Shown here one piece after another: positions 1 through 6,253 of a stretch of 7,741 nt of DNA. Location of the stretch: assembly GCA_002729275.1 (NCBI GenBank), contig PBTP01000042.1, positions 51,476 to 59,216 on the forward strand, written 5' to 3'. Source of the stretch: Roseibacillus sp. GTDB lineage: Bacteria; Verrucomicrobiota; Verrucomicrobiia; Verrucomicrobiales; Akkermansiaceae. Every line of letters starts with the position of its first letter. Within the stretch, counting starts at the first letter, position 1. A program made the translations under genes and the position numbers. A model generated the notes under the pieces. The model saw only the letters and a program-made list of their open reading frames with translations, had not been told where the DNA came from and made no database searches.

Positions 1-74
1 GGGTGACGCTGGTAGATGGGAATGAACTCGGCCCCGAATCCGAGTCCGACGATGGCTATGTTTACCTGGGACAT
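1..74 (-). CDS. Gfo/Idh/MocA-family NAD(P)-dependent oxidoreductase, N-terminal fragment (cut by left window edge)
   Basis: Translating the minus strand from the ATG at 74-72 gives an open frame that runs off the left edge: 24 complete codons beginning MSQVNIAIVGLGFGAEF. The pattern of a short polar start, a hydrophobic beta strand (VNIAIVG) and then G-L-G-F-G-A is the Rossmann nucleotide-binding loop (GxGxxG/A) at the extreme N-terminus of Gfo/Idh/MocA oxidoreductases. The following F-I-P-I-Y-Q-R-H-P fits the first helix of that fold. These enzymes oxidise or reduce sugars, inositols and related polyols with NAD(P). There is no signal peptide before the Rossmann strand, so a cytoplasmic enzyme is expected. 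No good Shine-Dalgarno sequence is visible upstream of the ATG. The substrate cannot be told from so short a piece, and another Rossmann-fold dehydrogenase is possible. The gene follows the HMA-like gene on the same strand after a 187-nt gap that holds a terminator candidate, so it may be transcribed separately. Confidence 0.72.
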   Translation of the reverse strand, partial: MSQVNIAIVGLGFGAEFIPIYQRH

Positions 75-135
75 ACGTGCGCGTGTTGATTTTTGGTTGG
101 GGGGAATCGAACAGGGAAGACTTGCCGGTGGCTAG

Positions 136-153
136 AAAAAACGTGTTGTCACG
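136..153 (-). terminator. Weak Rho-independent terminator candidate downstream of the HMA-like gene
   Basis: Read on the minus strand this is CGTG-ACAA-CACG followed directly by TTTTTT: a perfect 4-bp stem with a 4-nt loop and a six-T run. It lies about 110 nt past the stop of the HMA-like gene and 62 nt before the ATG of the oxidoreductase, where a terminator would separate the two. The stem is short, so its stability is doubtful. The rest of the 187-nt gap (75-261) holds only a second imperfect hairpin (GAAGGG at 189-194 with CCCTTC at 205-210) with no T run. Confidence 0.3.
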
Positions 154-261
154 GCCAGACGGTATCCCGGATGGGTGGCATGGTGAATGAAGGGGCTACT
201 TCCTCCCTTCCATGAGTTGCCCCCTCACTAGGAGCGGCCATAAGCCACTGCGATAGGGCTC

Positions 262-885
262 TCAGGGGCTAATGACCCTGCAGGAGGTGGAATCAATCGC
301 GGCGGCAATCTTCTGGACGCTGGTCTGGAGGGGGTCAAACACTACGATGGCCTTCTGGCTTGCAGGACATACAGTTTCGATGGTGGTGACACCCGGCTCC
401 TTACGGATCGCTGCCTCCACGTTGTCTGCCAAGGCCCGGGTATTGAGCCCTTCAACGGTAAAGGTCTTCTGCTCTCCTGTTATTCCGAAGCCGCAGCTGC
501 GAACGATATTCCGCAGTTTTGCTTTGGTTATTTTCTCCGGGGCATACCTGATCCTTACATGGCCTGAGTCTGGAAAGGTGCTCCGTGGTAAGACCCCTTC
601 GAGAGCGGAGAGAGCGGTGGTGATTCGGCTGGCTCCGCTTGGATCAATAACTCCTCGGAGGACCAGGACGACAGAGGTTCCATCACAGCACAGGTTGCTA
701 CAATTCGGGGGGCACTTGGTTGCCTCTCCGGCAAAGAGGGCGGCCCGGCCAGGAAGTTTGCAGAGGGGGCAGGGCTGGTTGGAACGCTTATTTTCCACAG
801 TGGGAGAGATACCCTGCTTCCTCTCTTCCCCTTGGGAAAAATTCGTTATGAGAAGAAATAGGGATAAGAAGAAGAGTGCCTTCAA
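262..885 (-). CDS. Exported protein with Cys-rich N-terminal segment and two degenerate heavy-metal-associated (HMA-like) domains
   Basis: This 207-residue protein has a signal peptide at about residues 1-19 (one Lys, then a run of Leu/Phe/Ile). Next comes a cysteine-rich stretch with C39-x2-C42, C58-x3-C62 and C66-C67, which could bind a metal or form disulfides. Two repeats of about 65 residues follow (about 72-135 and 141-205). Each reads as beta-alpha-beta-beta-alpha-beta: an alanine-rich helix, then EGV or PGV, then a V-x-Y/F-x-P strand turn, then a final helix (KLRNIVRSCGFGI; VQKIAAAIDSTSC). This matches the HMA/copper-chaperone fold, but the usual GMxCxxC loop is replaced by GVIDPSGA and GLNTRAL, so the normal Cu/Zn-binding cysteines are missing. 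The frame opens at 912 and contains no ATG. The start chosen is TTG at 885-883 because it places the signal peptide exactly at the N-terminus; no clear Shine-Dalgarno sequence precedes it. The frame on the other strand (272-937) is a shadow. The function is unknown; a role in metal handling is only inferred from the fold. Confidence 0.72.
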   Translation of the reverse strand: MKALFFLSLFLLITNFSQGEERKQGISPTVENKRSNQPCPLCKLPGRAALFAGEATKCPPNCSNLCCDGTSVVLVLRGVIDPSGASRITTALSALEGVLPRSTFPDSGHVRIRYAPEKITKAKLRNIVRSCGFGITGEQKTFTVEGLNTRALADNVEAAIRKEPGVTTIETVCPASQKAIVVFDPLQTSVQKIAAAIDSTSCRVISP

Positions 886-893
886 AACTAATG

Positions 894-911
894 CTCGGTC
901 CGTGTTCCGAG
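894..911 (-). promoter_or_regulatory. Small hairpin just upstream of the TTG start of the HMA-like gene
   Basis: CTCGG at 894-898 pairs perfectly with CCGAG at 907-911 across an 8-nt loop. In the minus-strand transcript this hairpin ends 8 nt before the TTG start codon, over the region where a ribosome binding site should sit. It could hold down translation initiation, or it could be chance, since a 5-bp stem is short. On the plus strand the same hairpin is followed 11 nt later by TTTTT (923-927), but no plus-strand gene needs terminating here. Confidence 0.25.
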
Positions 912-937
912 TTCAAGGTGCCTTTTTAAGCAGCTAA

Positions 938-994
938 GCTCAAGCCTTTCCCCTGAGCCTGCAAGTAGAGGCTCGCTCGTATTGATCGCGAGCG
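938..994 (-). repeat. Cluster of three inverted repeats directly after the CotH gene
   Basis: The 116-nt gap between the CotH gene and the HMA-like gene begins with a run of hairpins. In minus-strand order: CGCTCG/CGAGCG (974-979 with 989-994), starting 7 nt after the CotH stop codon; GAGCCT/AGGCTC (955-960 with 969-974, 8-nt loop); and GCTCA/TGAGC (938-942 with 954-958, 11-nt loop). The second and third share bases 955-958 and so exclude each other, and the first and second share base 974. None is followed by a T run, so this is not a standard intrinsic terminator. It may protect the 3' end of the CotH mRNA, act as a weak terminator, or be an attenuator-like leader for the next gene. Confidence 0.4.
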
Positions 995-1001
995 TAATCG
1001 G

Positions 1002-4000
1002 CTAGGGCGCTAGTTGGATTGCCTTGATACGGAAGTAGCGGCTTGCAGGCTGGGGCGCAGGTAGGACCCATCGGTAGCGGACGCGCCCCCCGGGAAGGTA
1101 TTCGTCGAATAAAGAACCCGAGGACACATCTTCCCAAGACTCCAGGTCATTACTGAATTCTATTGCGGGGATATTCACATTCTGGACTACGAGGCTGAAG
1201 GTCAGTAGCAATTCAGTTTCCCCGTCTGGAGTGGGATTGCAGGTAAAGAAATCAGATAGCAGGTTTTCCCGAACCCCCGACGCCCCGAGAAGGACCTCAA
1301 CCAGTGAGGGGATACCATCGCCATCACGGTCATCATTTGGGTTGCCTGTAAAAGTGACCAAGTCATGGGTTCCGGGATTGCCATCGATGTCCCTGCTGCT
1401 GCGCCAGCTCGTGTAGGAGGAATGATCAGGATTGGAATGTGGATGGATGAGCACCAGGGAATAGCCATCACCATCCGCAGACTCTGCCCATGGAGGGTCA
1501 TCTCCATAATCGAAATCAAGCAGGATACGGCCCTCAGAATCTATGAGAGTCATCCTCTCGCCGCTGTTGCTGAGGGCGCTTTCCATCTGGAATTCTCCGG
1601 CTACCGGAAGTCCGGGACCATGAACGGCCTCGAATGCGTTCTGATTGCGGACTACGAGAACTCTTTCGCCGGGTGCCAGGGTAGTACCAATCGGGAAGGT
1701 GAAGTCAATTCCCGTGGTAAAACGAATGAGCGCCAGGTCCAGGGCCGTGCTCGTGTTGGTGTTAAGTAGTTCGATGAACTCGGCTTCCGGGTCCCCGGTA
1801 GGGTTATACATGATTTCCGAGGCGGCGAGGTCGCCCGCCATGGGGGGCGCGCCCGTGACATAAAAGGCCTCGTTGAGGGCAGACCACTCTCCATTAGCAG
1901 AGCGGATGCGGGATCTAACATGACCTGTTTCTGTAAAAGAGAGAGGGCGGGAGAAGCGTCGCCCTGTGCCATCGATAGGATCGCTGCCATCAAGGGTGTA
2001 GAAAATCGTGCCAGATTCTCCGGTATCATTCGAAATAGTGAGGTAAAACCGGCCGCTTACCGGACCCCCGGGATGACTGAAAGTTGGGGGCCTGAAAAAC
2101 TGCGAATCGATCCAATTTGTCCGAACCGAAAGGTAGTTACGCATTTCAGCTAATTCCGTGGACCATTCCTGCACGGTAGTTCCCTGCTGGGCAGCCATGG
2201 CGGAGGTGAACTTGCGCGCTTGCTCGTTGACGAGCTCTATCAGATTCGATGTGGAGAACGGGCCACGGCGTAGCTCATACCATCGGTCCACATACTCCCG
2301 GAGGAAACCGGGATCTTCGAAGAGGCGAGGATACCATAGACGGTCGTCCTGATAGAATAAATCCCCAGTAGCTTCTGTCCAGTAAGCGCCCAAGTTGTAA
2401 TCCCATATCGGACCAATTCGAAGTTTGCGATCACGGGAGGAAACCCAAGGGAACAGGCTCAGGGCCATGCTGTCACCGTGCTTTGCGAGAACGTTCAGAT
2501 GGAAGTAGTCGATGAAATCCCTAGTATCAAGATGACGCCGGTAGCCCTCCTCCGGATCAAGCCATCGAGTGTCGTCATATAATGCGTCCTCGAATTCCCT
2601 GAACCACGTCTCAATGGTGGCACGCTGCGTCTCATTAATTCGATACCCGTTGGGATTTTCGAAGTTGAGAAATCCGTTGTATTGGCTGGGAATATCATCG
2701 TCATTCTCGTTGTTGAGCTGGTTAGGAGAGGTCTGTAAGAATCGATCAGGCCCTGCAGTATGGAAAAACTGAGGGGTCATGGCCCCATTTTCTGCCGGAA
2801 AACCTCCGATAGGAATTGGATCCATACGATTGATGCTGAGCAGCCATCCCCCCGTGCTTCCATCCTCAGAGAGGGGCTCAAAGTCGATTCGATCGGCATC
2901 ACGGGTGACCTTTTCGGCGAGGGCGTAAACGCCAATGCGGTCATCCGGAGTCAGGTCTCCTCCATCCTGGTTAATGAAGGTATCTACCAGCTGGTAACGT
3001 GTTCCGTAGCGCCCTGTAAGCCTGGAGAGTTCCCACGAAAAGGTGTTAGCGATGAGCTGGCGATCATACAGGGGGTGGGGATAATACATGATCCAGTCAG
3101 ATTCTCCCGGGAGCCCAAGCGGGGTAGTGTTCTTGTCTGAATCATATTCATCCCAAGTTTCCACTGAGTATGGTTTTGGGTTCCAGGTGGAAGAGAACGA
3201 GCCACGAACTCTTATTCCGATTCTCTCGGTGAGATCGTGAATTCCTGTGATTGACGCCGTTCCTGATTCCGGATCGATGTCGATCAGGTGGAGGCAGGCG
3301 GGTTGGCGTGGTAGTTGCTGGAGACCAGCAGAAGTCTGCGTGTCGAAGGACCATCCGCGGTTGGGGATTTCCCCGCCTCCGAAGTTCTCGATAATCGCGA
3401 TTGGAAGTGGAGAAGTATAGGTTTCCAGTCCGCCCGAAAGTCGCACGTAGCTCTTCGTCTGCGGTTTCGAGGTGGTCCCTCCCCAGATTACACTTGCGCG
3501 TATCGGCGTTGAAGAGCTCACCTGAACTGGTACGGTATATGGAGTTCCATTCTCAGATGTAGGAAGGGACCCGTCGGTCGTATATACGATTACCCCTGGG
3601 TCTTCGCTACTCATGGTCACTTCGAAAGGATCGACAAAGGTGCCTTCTCTAGGAAGCAGGTCTGGTTGGGACGGTTGATTGGGTATGCAGTTGTAAGCGC
3701 CGACCAGATTAACCGAGACGGTCGGACGCAGAGGATCATTGGTCGAGAGTTCAAGGCGTGAAAAGTGGCATCCAGTCACCGAAGGTAATGTGATGATAAG
3801 GTTGCCGATCTCTCTGGGTGGAATTTCCAGGGAGCCAGCGCTAATCTCGAAGGGAGGCGCCGAGAGGGGGCTCTCAATGATCAGGGGTTGGTTCCCGGTG
3901 TTCTCAATCTCAAGGCTGCGCGGGGGGATCGGTTCTCCGGAAGGGGTATTTCCAAAGTCTACGAGGGGACGAAGAAATATGGTTGGATCGGGCCCGGCGG

Positions 4001-4637
4001 GAGGTTCCGCAATGAATTTGATCTCGCCGAGCCCAACGCGCTCCCCGCCGATTCCCCGGGAGGCATAGTGATTGTCGGTAATTGTGATTCTGACCGCATT
4101 GGCCTGGAACCTGCGGCTCAGCGGAATGGCTTCATTCTCCTGAGCCGTTTGTTGATGGGCGACCTTTTCAAGGCCGGACCAGGTCGCGCCGCTGTTGGAG
4201 GAGAACTCGAGGGTAAAGGCACTGGCCTCGGAGTTATTGGGAGAGGTGTAATAGAATCCCCAGACAACGAGATGAGTGATCTGATAGACCTCAGGGAGCA
4301 CAAAGGTGAGCACTGGATCAGGAGTGCGCCCGGCAAAATAATCACGAACTCCGCGAGGCGCTGTGGTGGCCCAAGCCCGGGATGGGCTGGCCGAGTCGTG
4401 TTGGGCAGCCCTGTAAGTCTCGAGGGTAGGTGCCGGAGATAAGCCGCTATTATTGATCAGGTTGGCGGCAGGGAATAGATCGGTAGCGGAGGAATCGGAG
4501 GTTACCGCCACTGGTGTGATAAGAAATTGCTCAGCTCCTCTCACGACAACCGCAGGCAGAACAACCATCAGGAAAGCAACCGCCAGAGCTGAGATTCGAT
4601 TTTTATGCAGGGAAAATGTGGAGTCAGAGGGACCCAT
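1002..4637 (-). CDS. Secreted CotH kinase-like multidomain protein (discoidin-like, anchor D, CHB_HEX, CotH, CHB_HEX, lamin tail)
   Basis: This is a 1211-residue protein, far larger than Bacillus CotH. Domains in order: signal peptide 1-35; F5/8-type discoidin-like beta-sandwich, about 38-210; choice-of-anchor D-like domain, about 215-315 (LEIENTGNQPL); chitobiase/hexosaminidase C-terminal-like domain, about 325-400, with YTTDGSLP at 352-359; CotH kinase-like core, about 470-800; a second CHB_HEX-like domain, about 855-928, with YTLDGSDP at 880-887; lamin-tail domain, about 935-1050 (SEIMYNPTGDPEAEFIEL); a DRDGDGIP calcium-type motif at 1103-1110; and a C-terminal beta module ending RYFRIK. 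In the core, R-x-R-G-S-F-S-S-T-W-N-P-K (Lys488), KHGD (Asp722) and PIWDYN (Asp746) fit the ATP-binding lysine, catalytic aspartate and metal aspartate of CotH atypical kinases, but the usual WDFD/WDYD reads WDYN (Asn748). CotH of Bacillus phosphorylates a spore coat protein; that role is not expected here, and the substrate is unknown. Surface binding or assembly is inferred. The ATG at 4637 is preceded by AAAGGA 11 nt upstream. Confidence 0.9.
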   Translation of the reverse strand: MGPSDSTFSLHKNRISALAVAFLMVVLPAVVVRGAEQFLITPVAVTSDSSATDLFPAANLINNSGLSPAPTLETYRAAQHDSASPSRAWATTAPRGVRDYFAGRTPDPVLTFVLPEVYQITHLVVWGFYYTSPNNSEASAFTLEFSSNSGATWSGLEKVAHQQTAQENEAIPLSRRFQANAVRITITDNHYASRGIGGERVGLGEIKFIAEPPAGPDPTIFLRPLVDFGNTPSGEPIPPRSLEIENTGNQPLIIESPLSAPPFEISAGSLEIPPREIGNLIITLPSVTGCHFSRLELSTNDPLRPTVSVNLVGAYNCIPNQPSQPDLLPREGTFVDPFEVTMSSEDPGVIVYTTDGSLPTSENGTPYTVPVQVSSSTPIRASVIWGGTTSKPQTKSYVRLSGGLETYTSPLPIAIIENFGGGEIPNRGWSFDTQTSAGLQQLPRQPACLHLIDIDPESGTASITGIHDLTERIGIRVRGSFSSTWNPKPYSVETWDEYDSDKNTTPLGLPGESDWIMYYPHPLYDRQLIANTFSWELSRLTGRYGTRYQLVDTFINQDGGDLTPDDRIGVYALAEKVTRDADRIDFEPLSEDGSTGGWLLSINRMDPIPIGGFPAENGAMTPQFFHTAGPDRFLQTSPNQLNNENDDDIPSQYNGFLNFENPNGYRINETQRATIETWFREFEDALYDDTRWLDPEEGYRRHLDTRDFIDYFHLNVLAKHGDSMALSLFPWVSSRDRKLRIGPIWDYNLGAYWTEATGDLFYQDDRLWYPRLFEDPGFLREYVDRWYELRRGPFSTSNLIELVNEQARKFTSAMAAQQGTTVQEWSTELAEMRNYLSVRTNWIDSQFFRPPTFSHPGGPVSGRFYLTISNDTGESGTIFYTLDGSDPIDGTGRRFSRPLSFTETGHVRSRIRSANGEWSALNEAFYVTGAPPMAGDLAASEIMYNPTGDPEAEFIELLNTNTSTALDLALIRFTTGIDFTFPIGTTLAPGERVLVVRNQNAFEAVHGPGLPVAGEFQMESALSNSGERMTLIDSEGRILLDFDYGDDPPWAESADGDGYSLVLIHPHSNPDHSSYTSWRSSRDIDGNPGTHDLVTFTGNPNDDRDGDGIPSLVEVLLGASGVRENLLSDFFTCNPTPDGETELLLTFSLVVQNVNIPAIEFSNDLESWEDVSSGSLFDEYLPGGRVRYRWVLPAPQPASRYFRIKAIQLAP

Positions 4638-4648
4638 GAGGGGGCGGT

Positions 4649-4654
4649 TCCTTT
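4649..4654 (-). promoter_or_regulatory. Shine-Dalgarno-like site for the CotH gene
   Basis: The minus strand reads AAAGGA here, 11 nt before the ATG at 4637-4635. The spacing is a little long. It supports this ATG, which also places the signal peptide at the protein's N-terminus; the other visible methionine, M24, lies inside the signal peptide and would remove its positively charged start. Confidence 0.45.
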
Positions 4655-4690
4655 CCGAGAGCGGACGAATTCAAAACACGGAGTGCTACC

Positions 4691-4718
4691 AGTCTAGGCA
4701 GTGTGGGGACCCGGGCAA
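4691..4718 (-). promoter_or_regulatory. Weak sigma70-like promoter candidate upstream of the CotH gene
   Basis: On the minus strand TTGCCC (4718-4713) lies 16 nt before TAGACT (4696-4691). Each matches the -35 and -10 consensus at four of six positions. It sits about 55 nt upstream of the CotH ATG and downstream of the sulfatase hairpins, where a separate promoter for the CotH gene would be expected. Matches this weak occur by chance, and promoter consensus in this bacterial group is not well known. Confidence 0.22.
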
Positions 4719-4757
4719 GGTGGAAACCTTCGTCCCAAACCGAGGTAGCATGAGGGA

Positions 4758-4795
4758 TTGCCGAAGCTCCTCCGGCAACTGAACCCATAAGGGTT
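4758..4795 (-). terminator. Two hairpins at the 3' end of the sulfatase gene, possible terminator
   Basis: The first in minus-strand order is AACCC/GGGTT (4782-4786 with 4791-4795) with an ATAA loop; it overlaps the sulfatase stop codon. The second is TTGCCG/CGGCAA (4758-4763 with 4773-4778) with a 9-nt loop, 15 nt past the stop. Both stems are perfect but neither is followed by a T run. They could weaken read-through into the CotH gene or mark the mRNA 3' end. Confidence 0.35.
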
Positions 4796-6200
4796 AACCA
4801 GAAGCTTTCCCGCCCTCGAACTCAGGATTCTTTTTTCGCGGTATTGCTGCCTTGGTTTGTTTGCGCCACGACTTCATCAAACTGTGAAGTTCATCCCGTA
4901 TTTGTGGGTTTTCAGCAGATCTGTTTTTTTTCTCCGAGGGATCTTCTTGGAGATTGTAGAGCTCCAGAGCGCCATCCTCGAAATATTCGATCAACTTCCA
5001 TTCGCCATGCCTGACGACCCCGCATGGAGTGGTACGGAAGTTTTGGAAAGGCGAGCCCAGATCCTTGCCGTAGCCCTGCAGGTAGGCTGGGAAATGCCAG
5101 AACAAGGAGCGGTCGGGGATAGGGTTTCCCTGCAAGAGCGGACTTAGATCGACTCCGTCCAGCTTCTCGGGGGGATCTGCTTTGCCTATTGCTGCGAAGG
5201 TTGGTAGCAGGTCGATCTGGTGGATCGGTGTCTCGAGACGGGAGGAGGCCTTGATCTTGCCGGGCCACCGTATCAGGAAGGGTTCCCTGATACCCCCCTC
5301 GTAGAACATCCCCTTTGACCCCCTCAGGGGCTTCGCGTTGGAAAATGCTCCATGGGGGCCATTGTCCGAGGTGAAGACCACAACTGTATCCTCCGCAATT
5401 TCAAGTTTATCCAGCAGGTCGAGGATCTTTCCGACTCCGAGGTCCATCGCCTCGATCATGGCGGCATACTTGGCATTGCGATGATGGGTGCCTGATCTCC
5501 CTTCATATTTGGCGGTTAGATCTTGGCGAGCCTGAATAGGGGTATGCACAGAGTAGAGCGGGAAATATACGAAGAAGGGGTTGTCTTTTTTATGGGCCAG
5601 GTTGATCCAGCTGCAGATTTCTTGAGCAAGCCGGGCAGGAAGGTGCTCTCCTTTTGGTCCGTCTTTCAAATTGGGGTTTCTATAGGGAGAGAAGTAAGAC
5701 TTCGGAGCTCCCCACTGGAGCCCGCCAAAATTGGTATCGAAGCCATATGGGATTGGGTCTTTGGAGAGGTGCCATTTGCCAGCGACGGCTGTCTGATAAC
5801 CGGCTTTTTTGAGCACCTGCGCCATCGTCGGCAAGGTTCTCGTAAGAACAGTTTGATTGGTGACTGGAATGAGCCGACGATGGGCGGCTTTCCCACGGTC
5901 CGAATTACCAACCGTAAAAACACCGTGTCTTGGAGTGTAGAGGCCGGTCATCAGTGATGCCCGCGATGGAGCGCAATTGGCTGCGGCCGCGTAGGCGTGC
6001 GTAAAGGTCATTCCCTCGCTCGCCAGGCGATCTATGTTGGGAGTGCGATAGTAATCTGATCCCTGGCAGGAAAGGTCGGTGTAACCGAGATCGTCAGCAT
6101 AAAGCAGGATGATATTCGGAGGGGAACTCTCTCCGTATAAAGTTGGTAGAGAGAGAAGGAGAAAGGCGAAGAGAAAGGCAGGGATGGAGAGTCTGGGCAT
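4794..6200 (-). CDS. Secreted Cys-type sulfatase (arylsulfatase family, formylglycine-dependent)
   Basis: This 468-residue enzyme hydrolyses sulfate esters, probably on a polysaccharide or sugar outside the cytoplasm. A signal peptide covers residues 1-23 (MPRLS, then a Leu/Phe core, then LYG before ESS). The alkaline-phosphatase-like sulfatase fold follows at once with NIILLYADDLGY (metal Asp36, Asp37). The signature CAPSR at 76-80, followed by ASLMTG, gives Cys76, which must be converted to formylglycine by a maturation enzyme not present in the window. Further active-site elements are GKWHL (141-145), VHTP (His219), TSDNG (Asp279, Asn280) and LRGSKGMFYEGG with Lys296 (292-303). The C-terminal part has the usual WKLI...LYNLQEDPSE subdomain (401-422). 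Length is normal for the family. An open frame continues upstream to an ATG at 6368, but that would overlap the phosphoesterase and bury the signal peptide, so the ATG at 6200 is chosen although no strong Shine-Dalgarno is visible. It starts 53 nt after the phosphoesterase stop, which suggests one transcript. The sulfated substrate is unknown. Confidence 0.95.
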   Translation of the reverse strand: MPRLSIPAFLFAFLLLSLPTLYGESSPPNIILLYADDLGYTDLSCQGSDYYRTPNIDRLASEGMTFTHAYAAAANCAPSRASLMTGLYTPRHGVFTVGNSDRGKAAHRRLIPVTNQTVLTRTLPTMAQVLKKAGYQTAVAGKWHLSKDPIPYGFDTNFGGLQWGAPKSYFSPYRNPNLKDGPKGEHLPARLAQEICSWINLAHKKDNPFFVYFPLYSVHTPIQARQDLTAKYEGRSGTHHRNAKYAAMIEAMDLGVGKILDLLDKLEIAEDTVVVFTSDNGPHGAFSNAKPLRGSKGMFYEGGIREPFLIRWPGKIKASSRLETPIHQIDLLPTFAAIGKADPPEKLDGVDLSPLLQGNPIPDRSLFWHFPAYLQGYGKDLGSPFQNFRTTPCGVVRHGEWKLIEYFEDGALELYNLQEDPSEKKNRSAENPQIRDELHSLMKSWRKQTKAAIPRKKNPEFEGGKASG

Positions 6201-6253
6201 GGTTCTCGGTGCTTGGTTCTGATGATCTGTGGGTGATTGTGAAAGGGGGGAAT

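Noticed and set aside
886..912. Sigma70-like promoter TTGAAC with a 17-nt spacer and CATTAG just upstream of the HMA-like gene
   Set aside because: The -10 matches at only three positions, and transcription would begin at or inside the start codon.
272..937. 221-codon open frame on the plus strand
   Set aside because: It lies antisense to the HMA-like gene and has no recognisable domain. The minus-strand frame has a signal peptide and two HMA-like repeats.
1202..1519. 105-codon minus-strand open frame inside the CotH gene, with similar internal frames at 1652-2029 and 2984-3205
   Set aside because: These are out-of-frame shadows of the CotH gene; the main frame is uninterrupted and has clear domains.
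3888..4442. 184-codon plus-strand open frame, and a chain of similar plus-strand frames between 1231 and 4782
   Set aside because: They are antisense to the continuous CotH multidomain coding sequence and show only low-complexity Gly/Arg-rich translations.
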